DNA of 64,000 bases from Hyposmocoma kahamanoa (GCF_003589595.1 NW_020653851.1:24396326-24460325); one strand, 5' to 3'; counted from the first letter of the stretch, positions 34,991 through 47,663 are shown. Translations and numbers: made by a program. Notes: generated by a model from the sequence alone, not told the origin.

Positions 34991-36314
34991 TACTCTACGC
35001 ACCTAAGATCTACTTCAGTGCGTGTCAGAAGTAACTTGAACCCATTTATTTTTTGTTCGTGGTTATTTGGTTGTTTCCTGTATTTGTTTACTATAGGCGA
35101 ATCAAGAGTACCTATCATAACCATACTATTGTGTGGCGTGTATGGCCGATACGCAGAGACCAAACAACAATGTCTGGCAATTGATGGAATAAATGCCTAA
35201 TACAATTGTATAATTTGCAACAAATAGAGTTAAAACTAAAAACACTAACAGGGCCAGGTAATTCAAGTAACATTTCTGTATAAGCAGTTAAGCAAGGTTT
35301 CGCTCATTTTGTTAACGCGCTGTTGTGTGAATTTATAACGTCTAATATGACAATAAGCTGTCATCAATAATTCTGATACTGTTCAAACAATGCTCTTACG
35401 ATTCTCATTTTAAATACGTTACAAAATCTGATTTGAACTTCATACATATTTATGAGAGAAATAAAATTGCCCGTTAAAATGAAATTTGAATGAGATAAGT
35501 GTGTCTTTGTTTTGTATTCTGTTTTATCGATAATTTTACTCCGAATTTCGTTTGTAAACAAGATTAATGAAATAAAAAGGTTAAAAAGTTAATATCCCTA
35601 TCTCACTACTACTTTAAAAATAAACACAATACTTTCCTCCTTTCCCACTTGCCCTGCAAACAAAACGTCTGTTCTGTTACAACTGTTACTATACATCGTG
35701 ACAAAATTGCCTTCAATGTAAATTGAAGCTCACACTTAATTTGAAGGTTCATGACAGCACAGTAATGGTGACGACACCACATCTTTTCATGACCCTGTGC
35801 ACTGTGCTAAGCACAGAACAATAAGTAGAGTAGATGCGCTTAGTTTGTGGCACGTATGTGCCTACAGTTCGCAGAGTTCCGTAAACGAGCACATTTTTAG
35901 TGCAAAACCTCGAAAATCGTAGAAAAATACCTTATTTTTTTAATAAAATATTCGCTATTTTGGAGTGCAAAAATGATAGTCGCACTTGTAATATTATATA
36001 TGGTGGTGTTGCGCATTATCATTAAATCTTATTTTATTTAATTTTAATAAATTTTAAATTTTCTGTTTATCGTTGTAATTTGCTTGTTACAAGAAACGAA
36101 AGGAAATCTTATATCGCTGCAATATGGTCGCTTCGTTTTTGGAGAACTAAATAAACATCTCGAGTTCGTCGTCGTTCATCTATTAACCGCTAGATGGCAG
36201 CATACTGATTGAAGTTTTAATACAAAACCAAAACGTTGTAATTTGCAATAGTAGATATTGATGGTATAATTGAACTTTCAACAATATGCCAATTAACCAG
36301 TTAACTGGTTAAAG
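34991..36314. other. Non-coding DNA with a CTCF-like motif
   Basis: No gene recognised. CCGCTAGATGGCAG at 36187-36200 resembles an insect CTCF site. Confidence 0.45.
36187..36200. promoter_or_regulatory. CTCF-like insulator motif
   Basis: CCGCTAGATGGCAG fits the C..TAGATGGC core described for insect CTCF. It is a weak single-site prediction. Confidence 0.3.
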
Positions 36315-36418
36315 ATTGTACCACCTCAGTCAACCGTGACCATGGGACCTGTAAAGGGCCCGAAACATCGGTTTGTTTGAAAAAACAAATACACGCGATT
36401 GAAATCCGGAAAAATATC
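36315..36418 (-). repeat. Foldback-type repeat copy
   Basis: GGACCTGTAAAGGGCCCGAA, then CATCGGTTTGTTTGAAAAAA, then TGAAATCCGGAAAAATAT match the 29160 copy in reverse orientation. The GTGTAACAATCGCG end is missing. Confidence 0.7.
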
Positions 36419-37499
36419 TTAGTGTTTCAAATTATGAATGAGTGAGTTTTAGCGACAGTTGTTCTGATAATCGAGGCTTAAGGCACTTCCATAGCTTTTT
36501 CTCCCGCGGTGCTCGGCAGGCAATGCGATGCTGTGCTGCATGATCCACCGCAGCAGTATTCTACCCACAACATTAACACAAAATATTGTGATCTTTGTGT
36601 GATTTTCAGTTGCTGAAATATGCCAATTTCTGAACGCAGTGATTAGATAAAGTATATAATGCGATGTCTTCACGAATATAATTTCACTTTTTTTACCACG
36701 TTCAACGAGTAACTCCAAGAATTACATCCTTTTTGACGTAGTCTTTGAAACGTGTTTTATATGTATATGACAATTAGACGACTGTTGTAAGGTTTGTTCA
36801 ATGAATAGCAGCAATTCTTTCTATATCAGTAACTGCTTTGGTAACTTTTCTAACCCTGCCTGCAACAAGTAACGAAAGAGGAGGGTGTTAATCCCACTAA
36901 AATGATTACACCAGACAAAGACAACAAATTTTCAAGAAAGCATTCGTTTGTAATATTTAATTAATTTGAACTATGTGTCATTAAGCAAATCTAACAGGCT
37001 CAATCGACACTACTCGTATAAACAATATTTCCTAATTCCGTTACCGGAGTTCTCCTCCCTACGCGCCTCGCGTTCCTCTCTATAAATTGTGTTTTCAATT
37101 TAGTCTCAATTACATTAAATTATACTTTGATGTGGGTTAATCAAGCCTCTGTTTAACCAAGCCGAGCCTGTTAACTCGCGTTCCCGCGAATAAAGAAGCC
37201 GAGTTAACGACTTCTTTGCTTATGTTTGGTACTCGGTACTTGGTGTAACGGGCTGGTGTCCGCAACTCGACGTGAAGGCGCCTATTTTGCGTGTGGTGGG
37301 TGCAGGGTTGCTTATGTTAATAATTACCATTTATTACAGCTATACGTTGACCTCGCTTTTATCGGTAGCTTCATACTTACTATATTGTTTTTTTTTCTTC
37401 TTTCTATATTCTTACTATATTGATTGTTTGGTTCGTATTTAAGAGCAGGAAGCGTCGATTTAGGCTCCTTTATAAACTTTTCCGATCATCGTCAATTCA
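36419..37499. other. Non-coding DNA, nothing seen
   Basis: No domain in any frame. A GC-richer part lies at about 37130-37320. Confidence 0.5.
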
Positions 37500-37740
37500 T
37501 GGTAGAGCTCTTTTTGAAAGTGTTTATCCAGGGTAGTAAGTACTGCCACCTTACCTATTTCTGCCGCCAAGCAGTAATCTGAATACTATTGTGTTCCGGT
37601 TTTGAACGAGCACACGGGACTTGTCAAACTTATGTCTCAGAGTGACGAGCGCAGTGGCAGTGCCCTTCAGATCTTTGCCATTTAAACTCTGAGTCGCATT
37701 GTTATGGGCCTCTCGCTTAACTCCATTAAATATTTTGTCG
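37500..37740 (+). repeat. Family-A repeat, tail missing
   Basis: It runs from GGTAGAGCTCTTTTTGAAAG to CTCTCGCTTAACTCC. It has an internal deletion and lacks the A-rich tail. It is oriented towards the reversed copy 170 bp downstream. Confidence 0.75.
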
Positions 37741-37907
37741 ACACGACCCAAAATAAAACCGTTGCAACGTGAAGTTCTCTTCACTTATGCAAGTCGGCCG
37801 TAGCCTTATCCATAAGTGACGCTGACGCCCGTGTGAATCAGTACAGAGTCGTTGTTTACGTATCTCTGAATTCCCTGCGGTGCAAAAGGATGCCTGGAAA
37901 CCTCTCT

Positions 37908-38096
37908 CTTTTTTTTATTATATCAAGTGACGGAACAAATAAGCCGTGCGCCTGATGGTGAGCTACACGCCTGTCCATAACAGTCGCAGTGCCGCTCAAA
38001 GCTTTAAATCGCTAAGATCTGAAGGGCACTGCCACTGCGCCCGTCACCCTGAGACACAAGTTGACAAGTCCCATGTGCCTGTAATTTCACCATTGC
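37908..38096 (-). repeat. Family-A repeat, 3' two-thirds
   Basis: It begins with TTTTTTTTATTATATCAAGT (the reversed tail) and extends to GTGCCTGTAATTTCACCATT. It is opposite in orientation to the copy at 37500-37740. Confidence 0.8.
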
Positions 38097-38334
38097 CGCG
38101 ATCCATTGTCAAGTTACCGACCTTCCGGAGTCATAGGCTCTAAAACAATTTGAAATTGATAACCTTCAGATCCATTATTGTATCGAAATATGCTTTCAAG
38201 TTTTCGAGTTAAAATTGTTAGATATAGAGGCTATTAATTGTATCTCGGAAATTAATAATAATGACTAATAATAATAATACCCTTTGCAGCGCAGTCGTGT
38301 TCATCATCATCATCTACTCATTAAAAATCCAGAT

Positions 38335-38531
38335 TCAGATCATAATCTGCTACACTGCGGCACAATGCGAGTCGGGGACTTTACAAGTTTTCCGAGGGCT
38401 GTGAACATTCCACGTGCAGGTTTTATCGCGATGTTTTTCCTCATCGTTAACGCGAGGAATGTGACTTAGAAATGGAAATCATCGGCTCTCTATTGAGAAG
38501 CAACTGTTCTCCCACTATGTTACCACCGCTC
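38335..38531 (-). repeat. SINE2 copy, full length
   Basis: It contains the reversed body (ACAATGCGAGTCGGGGACTT ... GTGAACATTCCACGTGCAGG) and the reversed tRNA-like head (TTGAGAAGCAACTGTTCTCC ... TACCACCGCT). The B-box region is mutated. Confidence 0.75.
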
Positions 38532-39754
38532 CTTTATTACTCGTATATCGACAATTTCAAATGCAGATTTAAACGCAGGTACTCCTTTTTGGACTTGCTT
38601 GTTTTAGTACTATACAAATTGGTTATTTTTAAAGTGCCTGTTGAGACGTATAAAAGAATCACTGAACAGAGTTTTCTCTCGGTATAGCCCCATGGGGATA
38701 ACTCGTTTATTGGCTGATTGCCGCTCTATTCATCGCGCCGCTGCGAGCAGCTGCCGGTAGTTTTATTTCCATGGAATGCAATACGCGGAATTGCGATACC
38801 TGATATTATAGTATTATTGTTATTTTTTCGATGAATCTGGTTTATGGTTATTTGGCACTCACCTGGATATTTGTAATTCATGGACGTAGAAATATGACGC
38901 TTTTACGAGAACTCGATATTTTTCATAAATTATTTAAAACGTATAAAAGTTTAAGAGCCTGAGAATAAAAGTTTTACGTTTTCAACCTTAGAATGAGCAA
39001 GAAAGTCAAACTGGTAATAAGCGTGAAATTTAACGTCGCTATAATATTTTTTCTAATTTAAAAGTCGAACAGTTATTGTTTAGAAGAGTTAGGTTGAAAC
39101 GAACAAACACTGTTCCAACCCTCGTGCTAAGCCTGCAAATGATAAACTTGGAGTTTTTTCTGAAGTAAGCCGTTGAATGGTTTCCTTTCATATTTTATAG
39201 TTTTATTTCTAATAATAATAATGTTCTAGACGACCACACCTCGTTGGTGTAAAGAGAAACTTTTTCTTATCTACGAGCTATGACGCTACTCAAAGCAAGA
39301 GAAGTTGACTACATTATGCCCCTTTGAAGAACCCCGTACCATGCAGCACGGCGGTAAAGCGACGGTGATATGACCTGTGGATAGGACATCGCTAGATTTG
39401 GAATATTTTAGGTACCTACATACTTTGAACCCTTTGCCGTGGGAATCCTATGTCTCTGGAGGGCACAGAGGAAACTCCTATCTAACGAGCTTTCGGACCG
39501 CCTCATTGAGGCATCCGGTGATCAGAAGGCTGGCAACTAATTCCACCAAAGGATATTTAGCTATTCAAAGGGACAACTTCGTCGGCCTCCTGGGCACAGT
39601 GCCTTGTTAAACGGCCTAAAATGCCTTTTGCGCTCTGGCGAGTCACAATTCTTCCGACCATTTTACAAAACCGAAATTGTAAAAACATTATAACTCCTAA
39701 GCATCTTTCCAAAAACCGTTATTTTTTATGCAAATATTTCTTTTAACATTCGTT
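38532..39754. other. Non-coding DNA, nothing certain
   Basis: 39377-39610 has a 77-codon open frame without domain. The same stretch read in reverse has short LINE-like pieces but no recognisable motif. Confidence 0.45.
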
Positions 39755-40030
39755 ATTTGTTTTATTATTGTTATATTTATTTACTTCTTCATTTATACAA
39801 CTTCTCCATCATTTTTTCCTCGCATTGATAAACAAAATCACTTTATATACTTCGGCGCGAACGGGAATTATTACATTCGTATTATACAATTGTAACTCAT
39901 ACCCGTCGGGCACTCTCTGACTTCCGAGCCTCTGTATTAATCAAAGATAATAAGAATAGATAAAGTATGGTTAAGTATTACCCACAATATCTGCTTTACT
40001 TCCGGAAAGTTTAGGTAAATGTGCCTACCC
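39755..40030 (-). repeat. Left copy of inverted ~280-bp repeat
   Basis: Its reverse complement aligns with 41160-41435 through CTTCCGAGCCTCTGTA, ACAATTGTAACTCATAC and several weaker blocks. The AT-rich outer end resembles a retroposon tail in reverse. Confidence 0.75.
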
Positions 40031-41159
40031 TTCCTATCTCAGTAGTGCTAATATGATGAGCGACATAAAACTGCCAGAGATGTCGTGCTAGATCTTCTGG
40101 TAATATTGTAATATTTTTCGTAAAAAGGAATAGCAAATAGCATGATATTCTGTTACCGTGTTTCTTGTCTCACAAGACCTAAGTAGTACAATATACTCGT
40201 ACCAGAAACAATATATTTACGAGAAGTTCGCTGTGCACAGCGCGCCGGGCTCACGCGTCAGTTTCAATTCCACTCATGCCACTTAGAACAAGAACAAGTC
40301 AGAAGAGTAAAGCCCAACATGCGTTGTCTCTAAATAGCAGTTATAAACGCTTAGAGCAAAATTATATTTAGTCTAACCTCTATAACTATATTCCTACCAA
40401 CATCCTATGCAGTAACGTAATGTAAAATGCGATTACGTAATTTACTTATTTTGTCTCTGTATACAAAGTAAATTAAGTAATAAGATGCTCATTGGCTATT
40501 ATTTTTGACTATTGATTGCTGGTTTCATTATAAACACATTACTCAATCATGTATTATGGTCAACTTGAACTTGATAATGCAAATTAATCTAGTTTATCTG
40601 TCGCCCTGCGCCCCGCGCCACTCGCGGTGGTCCTTTTGTTAAATTCGGCGGCTCTAATGGCGTCCACGCCGATCGACCATCGTTACTTTACATACATTAA
40701 GTATCCCTGACTCGAGCACTGCAATTAATATAAAAAGCCTGCCCTCTAATGTAGAATGAATTGCTTCAGCCCATGTGCCCTACCATTACCGTCCTTCCGT
40801 CCACCACTTTATATCCTCCACCGACTCCACCTTTAACAACGAGGGCGTAACGTTCACTGTCGTTTAAGTCAGCCAAACGGGGTCCTCAGAACAATTGGAC
40901 TTTTCAGTCCATTTCGCAAACGTTATTATTGTACTTTTTGATTTCGTTTTCCGCTAGTCGTGCTAGGCCATTGTCTCGTAACGTGACGGTTATCGCCTGT
41001 CTTTTGCGGACTTTTAATGAAGGAAAACGATATACCTCCTCCAAAGGCCATCCCATCAATATTGTTTGGTTTTTAGATAAAACTTGTTAGCTGTGCCTAC
41101 CTAGAGAAGACTTCTTTTTGCGAATAACCCTTAATCAATACCAGAGAACAGGCAGGCTA
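40031..41159. other. Non-coding DNA between inverted copies
   Basis: No gene. It has an octamer-like ATGCAAAT at 40577-40584 and a GC-rich island with TGCGCCCCGCGCCACTCG at about 40607. Confidence 0.5.
40577..40584 (+). promoter_or_regulatory. POU octamer-like site
   Basis: ATGCAAAT followed directly by TAAT is a perfect POU-domain octamer next to a homeodomain-type half site. Functional use is unproven. Confidence 0.25.
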
Positions 41160-41435
41160 AGTGGGTAACTACATTAACCTAATTTTCCCGGAAATAATGC
41201 ATACAGTGTGGATAATAAATACTGCTCAACAAATTTCGATCTTTGATTATTACAGAGGCTCGGAAGTCGAAGAATGGCTGACGAGTATGAGTTACAATTG
41301 TTTTATACGAATCTAAATATCGCCGTTCCCGCTGAGGTATATACAGCACTTTTCTCAACGATACGAGATGTCTAAAAAATCAAAGGAGATTTGTAAGAAA
41401 CAATAATAAAAATAAATAATTAATACCGTGTTCTT
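41160..41435 (+). repeat. Right copy of inverted ~280-bp repeat
   Basis: The inverted partner of 39755-40030. It ends in AATAATAAAAATAAATAATT, a tail of retroposon type. Both tails point outward. Confidence 0.75.
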
Positions 41436-41559
41436 AGATTTTAGAGTTTGAAAACAATAGTTTCTTTTCCTAAATAATTAATGTTATATTTGACATGTTA
41501 GGACAAAAGCTGAAAGGTCAAGTTATAGTTTTTTCAGGCGCGTTGATATTAGTTATATC

Positions 41560-41700
41560 ATCACCGTCATATCAGCTATCACGCGTCCACTGCTGGACAT
41601 AAGCCTCCTTCAGAGCACGCCAACTCGCCACACACCACGGCCGGCCGTCTTCCGCAGGTTGTACGCCCCTCCAGTAGCAGGGCGTCCTATAGTAATGTAT
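41560..41700 (+). repeat. Fragment of a common lepidopteran LINE-like repeat
   Basis: CATATCAGCTATCACGCGTC then CACTGCTGGACATAAGCCTC is a block widely dispersed in moth and butterfly genomes. The copy is short and non-coding. Confidence 0.45.
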
Positions 41701-41914
41701 AGGAACATAAAGTACAAAGGTGTACTATAAAGTATTTAGTTTATTTTGCCGCTTTTTTAAAATTATATTTTTTTTATATTCGGACGCCACAATGGAGCGC
41801 AAAAAAACAGTATCGTGGACTATTTTTTTTGTTGAACTGATGATAGTGGGCAGTTGGCTGCACGACGGCTATAATTTTCTGTAGTGTGTTTACATAGTAA
41901 TATAGTATAATAAA

Positions 41915-42155
41915 GTGCGAGGCAACTACGCCAATCGCCTGGTGACTAAGGAGTAACCTTACCAAGTGACTTAGGAATTCCCACTGCCATGATTACCAGA
42001 GCAACGGAATTCTCTCAATACCCAGAACATCCAGACTAGAACTAATTTATTGTTTAATATATTACCAACATATTGGTTCTACCTGGAATCAAACCCAAAA
42101 CCTTCTCATCTAGCGCCCGCAGCGCTAACCGATTTAAAAATTCTGAGCAACAGTG
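41915..42155 (-). repeat. tRNA-derived SINE, third type
   Basis: In reverse it reads TTAGCGCTGCGGGCGCTAGA then TTTTGGGTTTGATTCCAGG, a tRNA-like head with a B box, followed by about 150 bp of body. It differs from SINE1 and SINE2. Confidence 0.5.
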
Positions 42156-44068
42156 GACAGAAATAGATTTTTTAATGAAAATATGTTTTTGTTTGATCGT
42201 ACATGAATTCCCTAAAACATCCGAAATGTTTACAGTTCCTCAATACCTCATACATTTACAACTACCCCCAATATAACGCAGAAACTTGCGGATATTAAAT
42301 ACCGGGCCTCAGAACAGTTGCAAAGTAAACTCGTTGCGGCTGTCCTCCCGCTGACCAAGCAATCCAAACTTCGGCAACGTCAGTTCAATACATACCGCAT
42401 GTAGTAAATCTCAACGACTGGCTATAGTTTATGTTACCCTGGCAAATCGTGTTTCTTGCATACAATAATATGTAGGTAACATACATACAAAAGTCTAAAG
42501 CAATTATTTGATTCAACTGAACAAAGTGTTATGAGAGAATGTCGTCACGTAGTAAACATAAAGAAATCATTACGTATATTCGTATGTACACGCATTTAAT
42601 TTGTACAACACAAAAGTATCACGTCCTCGAAAATTCGAAATTCGAGACGACACGGACCTTCACAAAATATTAAGTGGGCAGCGAGCAAAGTAGCGCTTGT
42701 TTTATTTGACCGTGTTGCGTCTCTGCTCTGAATCTTTTAAAACATGCAAACTTTATGCTTAGTTTAACTTGCCAGTATCTTAAAAGACCGAATTTAAATG
42801 TTAATACAAGTTCGTTAATTTGAAATATATAGTAGTTTATATGAGTGTTACATAATGAAAGGCATTGAAAAACGAATATGGGTTTTAAAACATCACACGA
42901 GTGTTTTAACGCCTAATTATATATCAGCGTTATCTATACACATATACGCTCTTTATCTATACACATATTATAAGCTCTCTATGACGTGATAAACAACAAA
43001 ACAAACTAAATGGCGTCAAATAAAAACTTTTCTCAAGCATGTCACGATATCGTAGTTTTCTTTTTAATTCATACACAAACTAGAGTCGGCCCCATTTATC
43101 ATATCGTTCGATATCAAGTAACGTGTGAGATTTGTCAAAATCGTTTGCTATTGACATTTCATATCGAATAAAACTTCATCTCGACTGATATTAGAATTGA
43201 GGTCGAATCAACTTGTTTTGTTTTTCTGAGATGCTCGAAATTCGAATGTAATAATAAAATCGAATTTGATAATAACATTTTCACAGATAAGACATTTGTT
43301 CTTACAAAACAGTTTATCTTTATGCTGGTCGTAATACGTGCGTAGATAAAATCAATTAAAAAGATGCATGAATAGTAAACTGCAGCCAAACTCGCTTAGT
43401 TTCAAATTACATAGTAGCTTCGGTGTCGTAGCGAGTTCACTCCCTAACGAGGGTTGACTGTGATGACGTCACCGCGATATAATTCCGGACGGTGTCGCAC
43501 TCCGGATATCCGGAATTAATTAGCCGCGGACGGCGTTCGGATCCGGAAAGGAGTTGCACAATTTGGACCGTGTCGGGTAGCTTTTGATTATGCGCCAGTG
43601 AGTGTTGCGATCAAACTTGTGGGCTGACTTCCTCTTTGACATACGCAAATGACATTGTCAGAGTGGCGGAGTGGAAGAATATTCAGCGGCTTTCACTTCA
43701 CTTCACTAAAATTACAAGCAGAAAGCATGCACAAAATAAGTTAATAGATTTTTGCCATCTTTTCGATGATTTCCTTCTAGAATTCCTTCCCTGGCTTTCT
43801 CCTCAGCCGCCCGGTGCGCTGCAATATGACAGTCCAAATCTCCATTGCGGCTTACAGCCATTCACAAACTAAAGAGGTAGCTATCTCTCGCATTTTCGCT
43901 GGGTACTTACCATTTAGCTATATTCTATGGACATTACAACTACTAGTACCTTCTACCACAAAATAATTTTATTTATTAGGAGATCTTCTCGCTATACATG
44001 GTTTCGGACATTTTGTATCTATAGAAACACGGAAGCACCACTACAAACACTACCACTTTGAGACTTAT
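42156..44068. other. Non-coding DNA with palindromic CRE region
   Basis: No gene. It has a tandem pair of ~25-bp units (TTATCTATACACATATACGC / TTATCTATACACATATTATA) at 42931-42980, and a GC-rich palindromic cluster at 43460-43550. Confidence 0.5.
43464..43517. promoter_or_regulatory. CRE plus nested TCCGGA palindromes
   Basis: TGACGTCA lies at 43464-43471. AATTCCGGA at 43481-43489 is an exact inverted partner of TCCGGAATT at 43509-43517, enclosing the 14-bp palindrome TCCGGATATCCGGA at 43501-43514. Dense palindromic sites in a GC-rich island suggest a cis-regulatory element. No gene start is seen next to it. Confidence 0.35.
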
Positions 44069-44069
44069 T

Positions 44070-44290
44070 ATATTTGTATGCGTTCCAACATTAGATTATA
44101 TTATATTTAATTTCACTAGTAGCCCAAATAAGTGCATTACATTCGAGATGGCTTCTAACCAAGGTGTTGTACAATGCCTGTATTGCTGTTATATTTGTAA
44201 AACCGTTAACTGTACGTAGAATAAATCCCCAATTTCTATATGCTTTTTTACAAATACCAATTATATGATCCTGGAACTTCAACTGTGCCG
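44070..44290 (-). pseudogene. CR1/jockey-like LINE RT fragment
   Basis: Reverse strand: FQDHIIGICKKAYRNWGFIL, RTVNGFTNITAIQALYNTLV, RSHLECNALIWATSEI. This matches the 'H...ICSKA.R.LGFI.R....F.....+.LY..LVRS.LEY..V+W.P' region of CR1/jockey LINE reverse transcriptases. It is 5'- and 3'-truncated and lies next to a SINE2 copy. Confidence 0.75.
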
Positions 44291-44357
44291 TAAAACGAAC
44301 GCTTTATTACTACACGTCCTGCTGAAGGGCGCGTGCCTCCTCTGTGGAGAGAGTTTG

Positions 44358-44521
44358 AGACAATGCGGGTTGGGGACTTCGTAAGCTTCCCAATGGTTGC
44401 GAACCCTCTTCGACGTGAAGATTTTATCACGATGTCTTATTTCATCTTTACTGTCACAGGGATTCGAATCCCCGACCTTTCAATTGAGAATAAACCGTTC
44501 TCCCACTGAGCTACCACCGCT
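44358..44521 (-). repeat. SINE2 copy, full head and body
   Basis: The best head of the family. In reverse it reads AGCGGTGGTAGCTCAGTGGG with A box, then GGTCGGGGATTCGAATCCCT with B box, then a body with CGTGATAAAATCTTCACGTC. The head resembles a tRNA but lacks a full cloverleaf, and the body shared with other copies makes it a SINE. Confidence 0.85.
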
Positions 44522-47500
44522 TACTCAGTTAATAAAACAAAGTCTATTTAGAACATACCGTCTGCTAGTTTAATTAAAAGCCGTTCCTCGAGTAGGATTT
44601 TGAATAACTGTTGTCGAAAAATCTAGATGTTTCTTAAAAATCCTTCGTATTGCGCTACAAGTCGGCGCGCCGGGTGCGCGCCTGGTGCGCGCTTGCGACG
44701 TGAGACCCGCTTCGTGCCGCCTGGAGAAAATGTTAACAATATAAGTATTCCACAAGTCGTACGAACTGTACATATCGTTGTTCATGTCAGAAATGTGATG
44801 ACGAGGTCCCGTTTCCGGGCGGCTCCGATGTGATAATGGATTCTGTTTCCTCAATCATTATTCTCGGCGGCGTCTCATCCGCCGGCCTCGTCGATCGCAC
44901 ACATAAATTCCGCTCAGCCGTCGTTATCTGCAACGTGACGAGCCTGCTCTATGTCACACTACAAGAAATGTGTCAAAATCTATATGAGTTAATTCGTGTC
45001 AAACAATCCCATCTCCATGGATAGAACGGACGACCTCGGCGTGACGTGACATACGTAGCGCACGTAGGTACTCCGTGCACCGTCGCGGCCCGAATGTTCG
45101 CATTATTCAAGAGGCACATTTAATGTTTCGCTTTATTCGAACATAAAGATTAGGAGTAAGAGGTGCGCAGCCATTCCTCGCTCCGCTATAAAACAGCTCT
45201 CAATTCGACAAATGAGCAATGAAACTCAGCTTGGCGGCTCCGGCGCTGATGCTTGCGTCAAACATCGAGCGGCGTACACCCGTTCGCGTTTAACCAGTGG
45301 CATTTATATGGGCGCAAATATTTGCCAACCACAAAATTTGTAATCAGGGTTCCGCATGTGTTGCGCACGCGATAATCCACGTCACGCGCTGTCACCAAAG
45401 AGAGTGTACAGTTTGCCAATTATTACTGTCTGTATAGGAGTAACTTTATAAGACAGGGCAAGAAGAACCTAGCGCCCACAGGTGTATGCCTATCACCCTA
45501 AGTACCCTATAAAGTCATATACCTATTCCCATAAGTATAACGAATAAATAATATAATGATTATAAATAGTAGTAATGGATACCGACTATATTGAGACCTA
45601 ACGCAGCAGACGGACAGGGGAGAGGACGTTGGCAGGAGATAATATGCTCTACTGTTATTGAAAATAATTTTTTTAGTTATAAATTAGGTACTAGCCAAAT
45701 GGTTAATATAGAGATTAACATTATCACACACTAATACTCAAATAGTCTCTGAAATCCAAGTGTCTCGTCGGTGTAGAATGCCGCTGAAGGACTTTCATGT
45801 AGCCTAGTTTTGGGTCGTTCGTCTTGCTGAGTAGAATGTTAAAGATTTAACATAGGTAGGGCACGTCGTTAACACTCCCAAATACATGAAACAATATTAG
45901 GATATTGTAAAATTGATTATTGCTATAAAACCGAATTTATACGCATTCGTCTAAAATTCTTAGTGCCCTTTTATTTAGGGGTGTACGATGTATTTGCCTT
46001 TGTTTAAATTGGCTCTGCCAGATTGTTTTACTTCGACTTCAGGTTTCCTTTTGATTTGCTGTATGAGTTCGAAGTGCTGAATTTCGAGGCAGCTAGGAGT
46101 TCGCGATGAAAAACGTTGGACCTTTTTCCCGTTTGTGCAACTGATTGGAGCCCTCCCTGTAACAGTTGTTTCATATACGTCGAACTCCGGCGCGCCGCGC
46201 GCTCGGCATGGAACTCCATTTGCGAATTTAATTTGGTATTTCTTGAAGAAATTCCACAGCGCTCGTAATCTTTCGAGAACAAGTTTCATTCGTTTCGTTG
46301 TACCCGAGCTCTGTTCACATTTCACTCGCCTAATTGTTCGAAAATCTTCCCTATTTGGTAATCTAGAATTATTATGACAAACGATAAAAGAAATGGCGGA
46401 AACCCTCACTGTATGATAATATTGAAGTAAAGCAAACAGTATTCTTGATATGTCCGTCTTAAAATTATCTAATGCATCTGCAAGAAACTCGATAAAAATC
46501 CCTCGTAAAAAAAATTGTACAGTGTCGAAAGTTTAGGGCTCAGGGATATAAAATAGTGTTTTGATGAATAATATTTATGATGAAATATTCCAAAATAAGT
46601 CTGTCAATTCTGATCTTTTATCATAAGACATCAGCCTCTGTAGCATGCCGCCGCGATAAAACCATTATATCCATATTTAGCTGTCAAATTCGAGTGATGA
46701 AACCGCCATTTTGAAATTTTATCACAATAGGAAACATGGTAAGCACCGTGACGTCATATTTTTATCGCATCGTGCGCGCAGCGACCTATGGCCACGAAAG
46801 TATGTCGCAGTACCAAACATGGCAGCAAGTAACGGCTGATTTTAAAACATTTTGACAGTTTGACAGTCACAGTAATTGAATATACGTAAAAATTGAGTGC
46901 GATAAACGAGACAGACAAAAGTAATAAAAAGAAACAGGTTGTTACATATTAATTATTGGAAAAGTGTGAGAAAAACATTATATAGAGTTCTATATATGAG
47001 ACTTACTTGAAATACTAAATACGTAAATAATGACTAATGTAATGTAAAATTGTGTAGCGAGTGTCCTATATTATGTTTCAGTGAAAATGTTGAGAGGATG
47101 AGAAAAACGAGTGAAGAAAAATATATAACAAGCCGAGATGGTTTCTTCCGACAATTTTCACATTGTGTTTGAATTTTGCAAATTTTGAAAGCGCTTAAAA
47201 GTTTTCCGACGTTTTTTAATATTTATTTTTTGAACATTGCCTATAGAGCCAGTCAGTTTAAACAGTAACAAATAATTAAAGAACTCAAAACGTATAATAC
47301 TTTAACTAAAAATTTAATTTATGTAAAAACTGTAACTACAACAACTCGCCATTTTGTTTCGTCGTTTTACAACGATTAAATTAAACGAATTACAATTTTT
47401 TAATTAAACGACAAAAGTAGCTATAAACGCAATTTCATGTTTATCCTTGTTCTTCAAAACGTATAACATGAGTAAAGTTCTTTATCGAATGAACAAAAGA

Positions 47501-47663
47501 ACGAATGACACTAGTGCTGTATTTAACAGATTCAGTATTCGCAATAAAAAAATAATTTTAATAATGGCAACATGGCTTTGTCAACTGGGATAAATATATC
47601 ACAGGGAACCTCTCGTTATATATTTATCGATCACATATCGCATGCGATATAACGTCATGCTAC
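44522..47663. other. Non-coding DNA with GC-rich islands
   Basis: Multi-frame open stretch at 45975-46409 (up to 144 codons in reverse, without an ATG at its start) has no recognised domain. A CRE palindrome TGACGTCA is at 46750-46757. No gene identified. Confidence 0.5.
46750..46757. promoter_or_regulatory. CRE palindrome
   Basis: A perfect TGACGTCA CREB/ATF-type site, within CCGTGACGTCATATTTTTAT. Confidence 0.3.

Noticed and set aside
44450..44521. tRNA gene on the reverse strand
   Set aside because: It has the TAGCTCAGTGG and GATTCGAATCC boxes, but other copies share the downstream body; it is the SINE2 head.
45975..46409. 144-codon reverse-strand gene
   Set aside because: The frame begins with GTG, has no domain, and overlaps open frames in two other phases of the same GC-balanced stretch, so openness is not specific.
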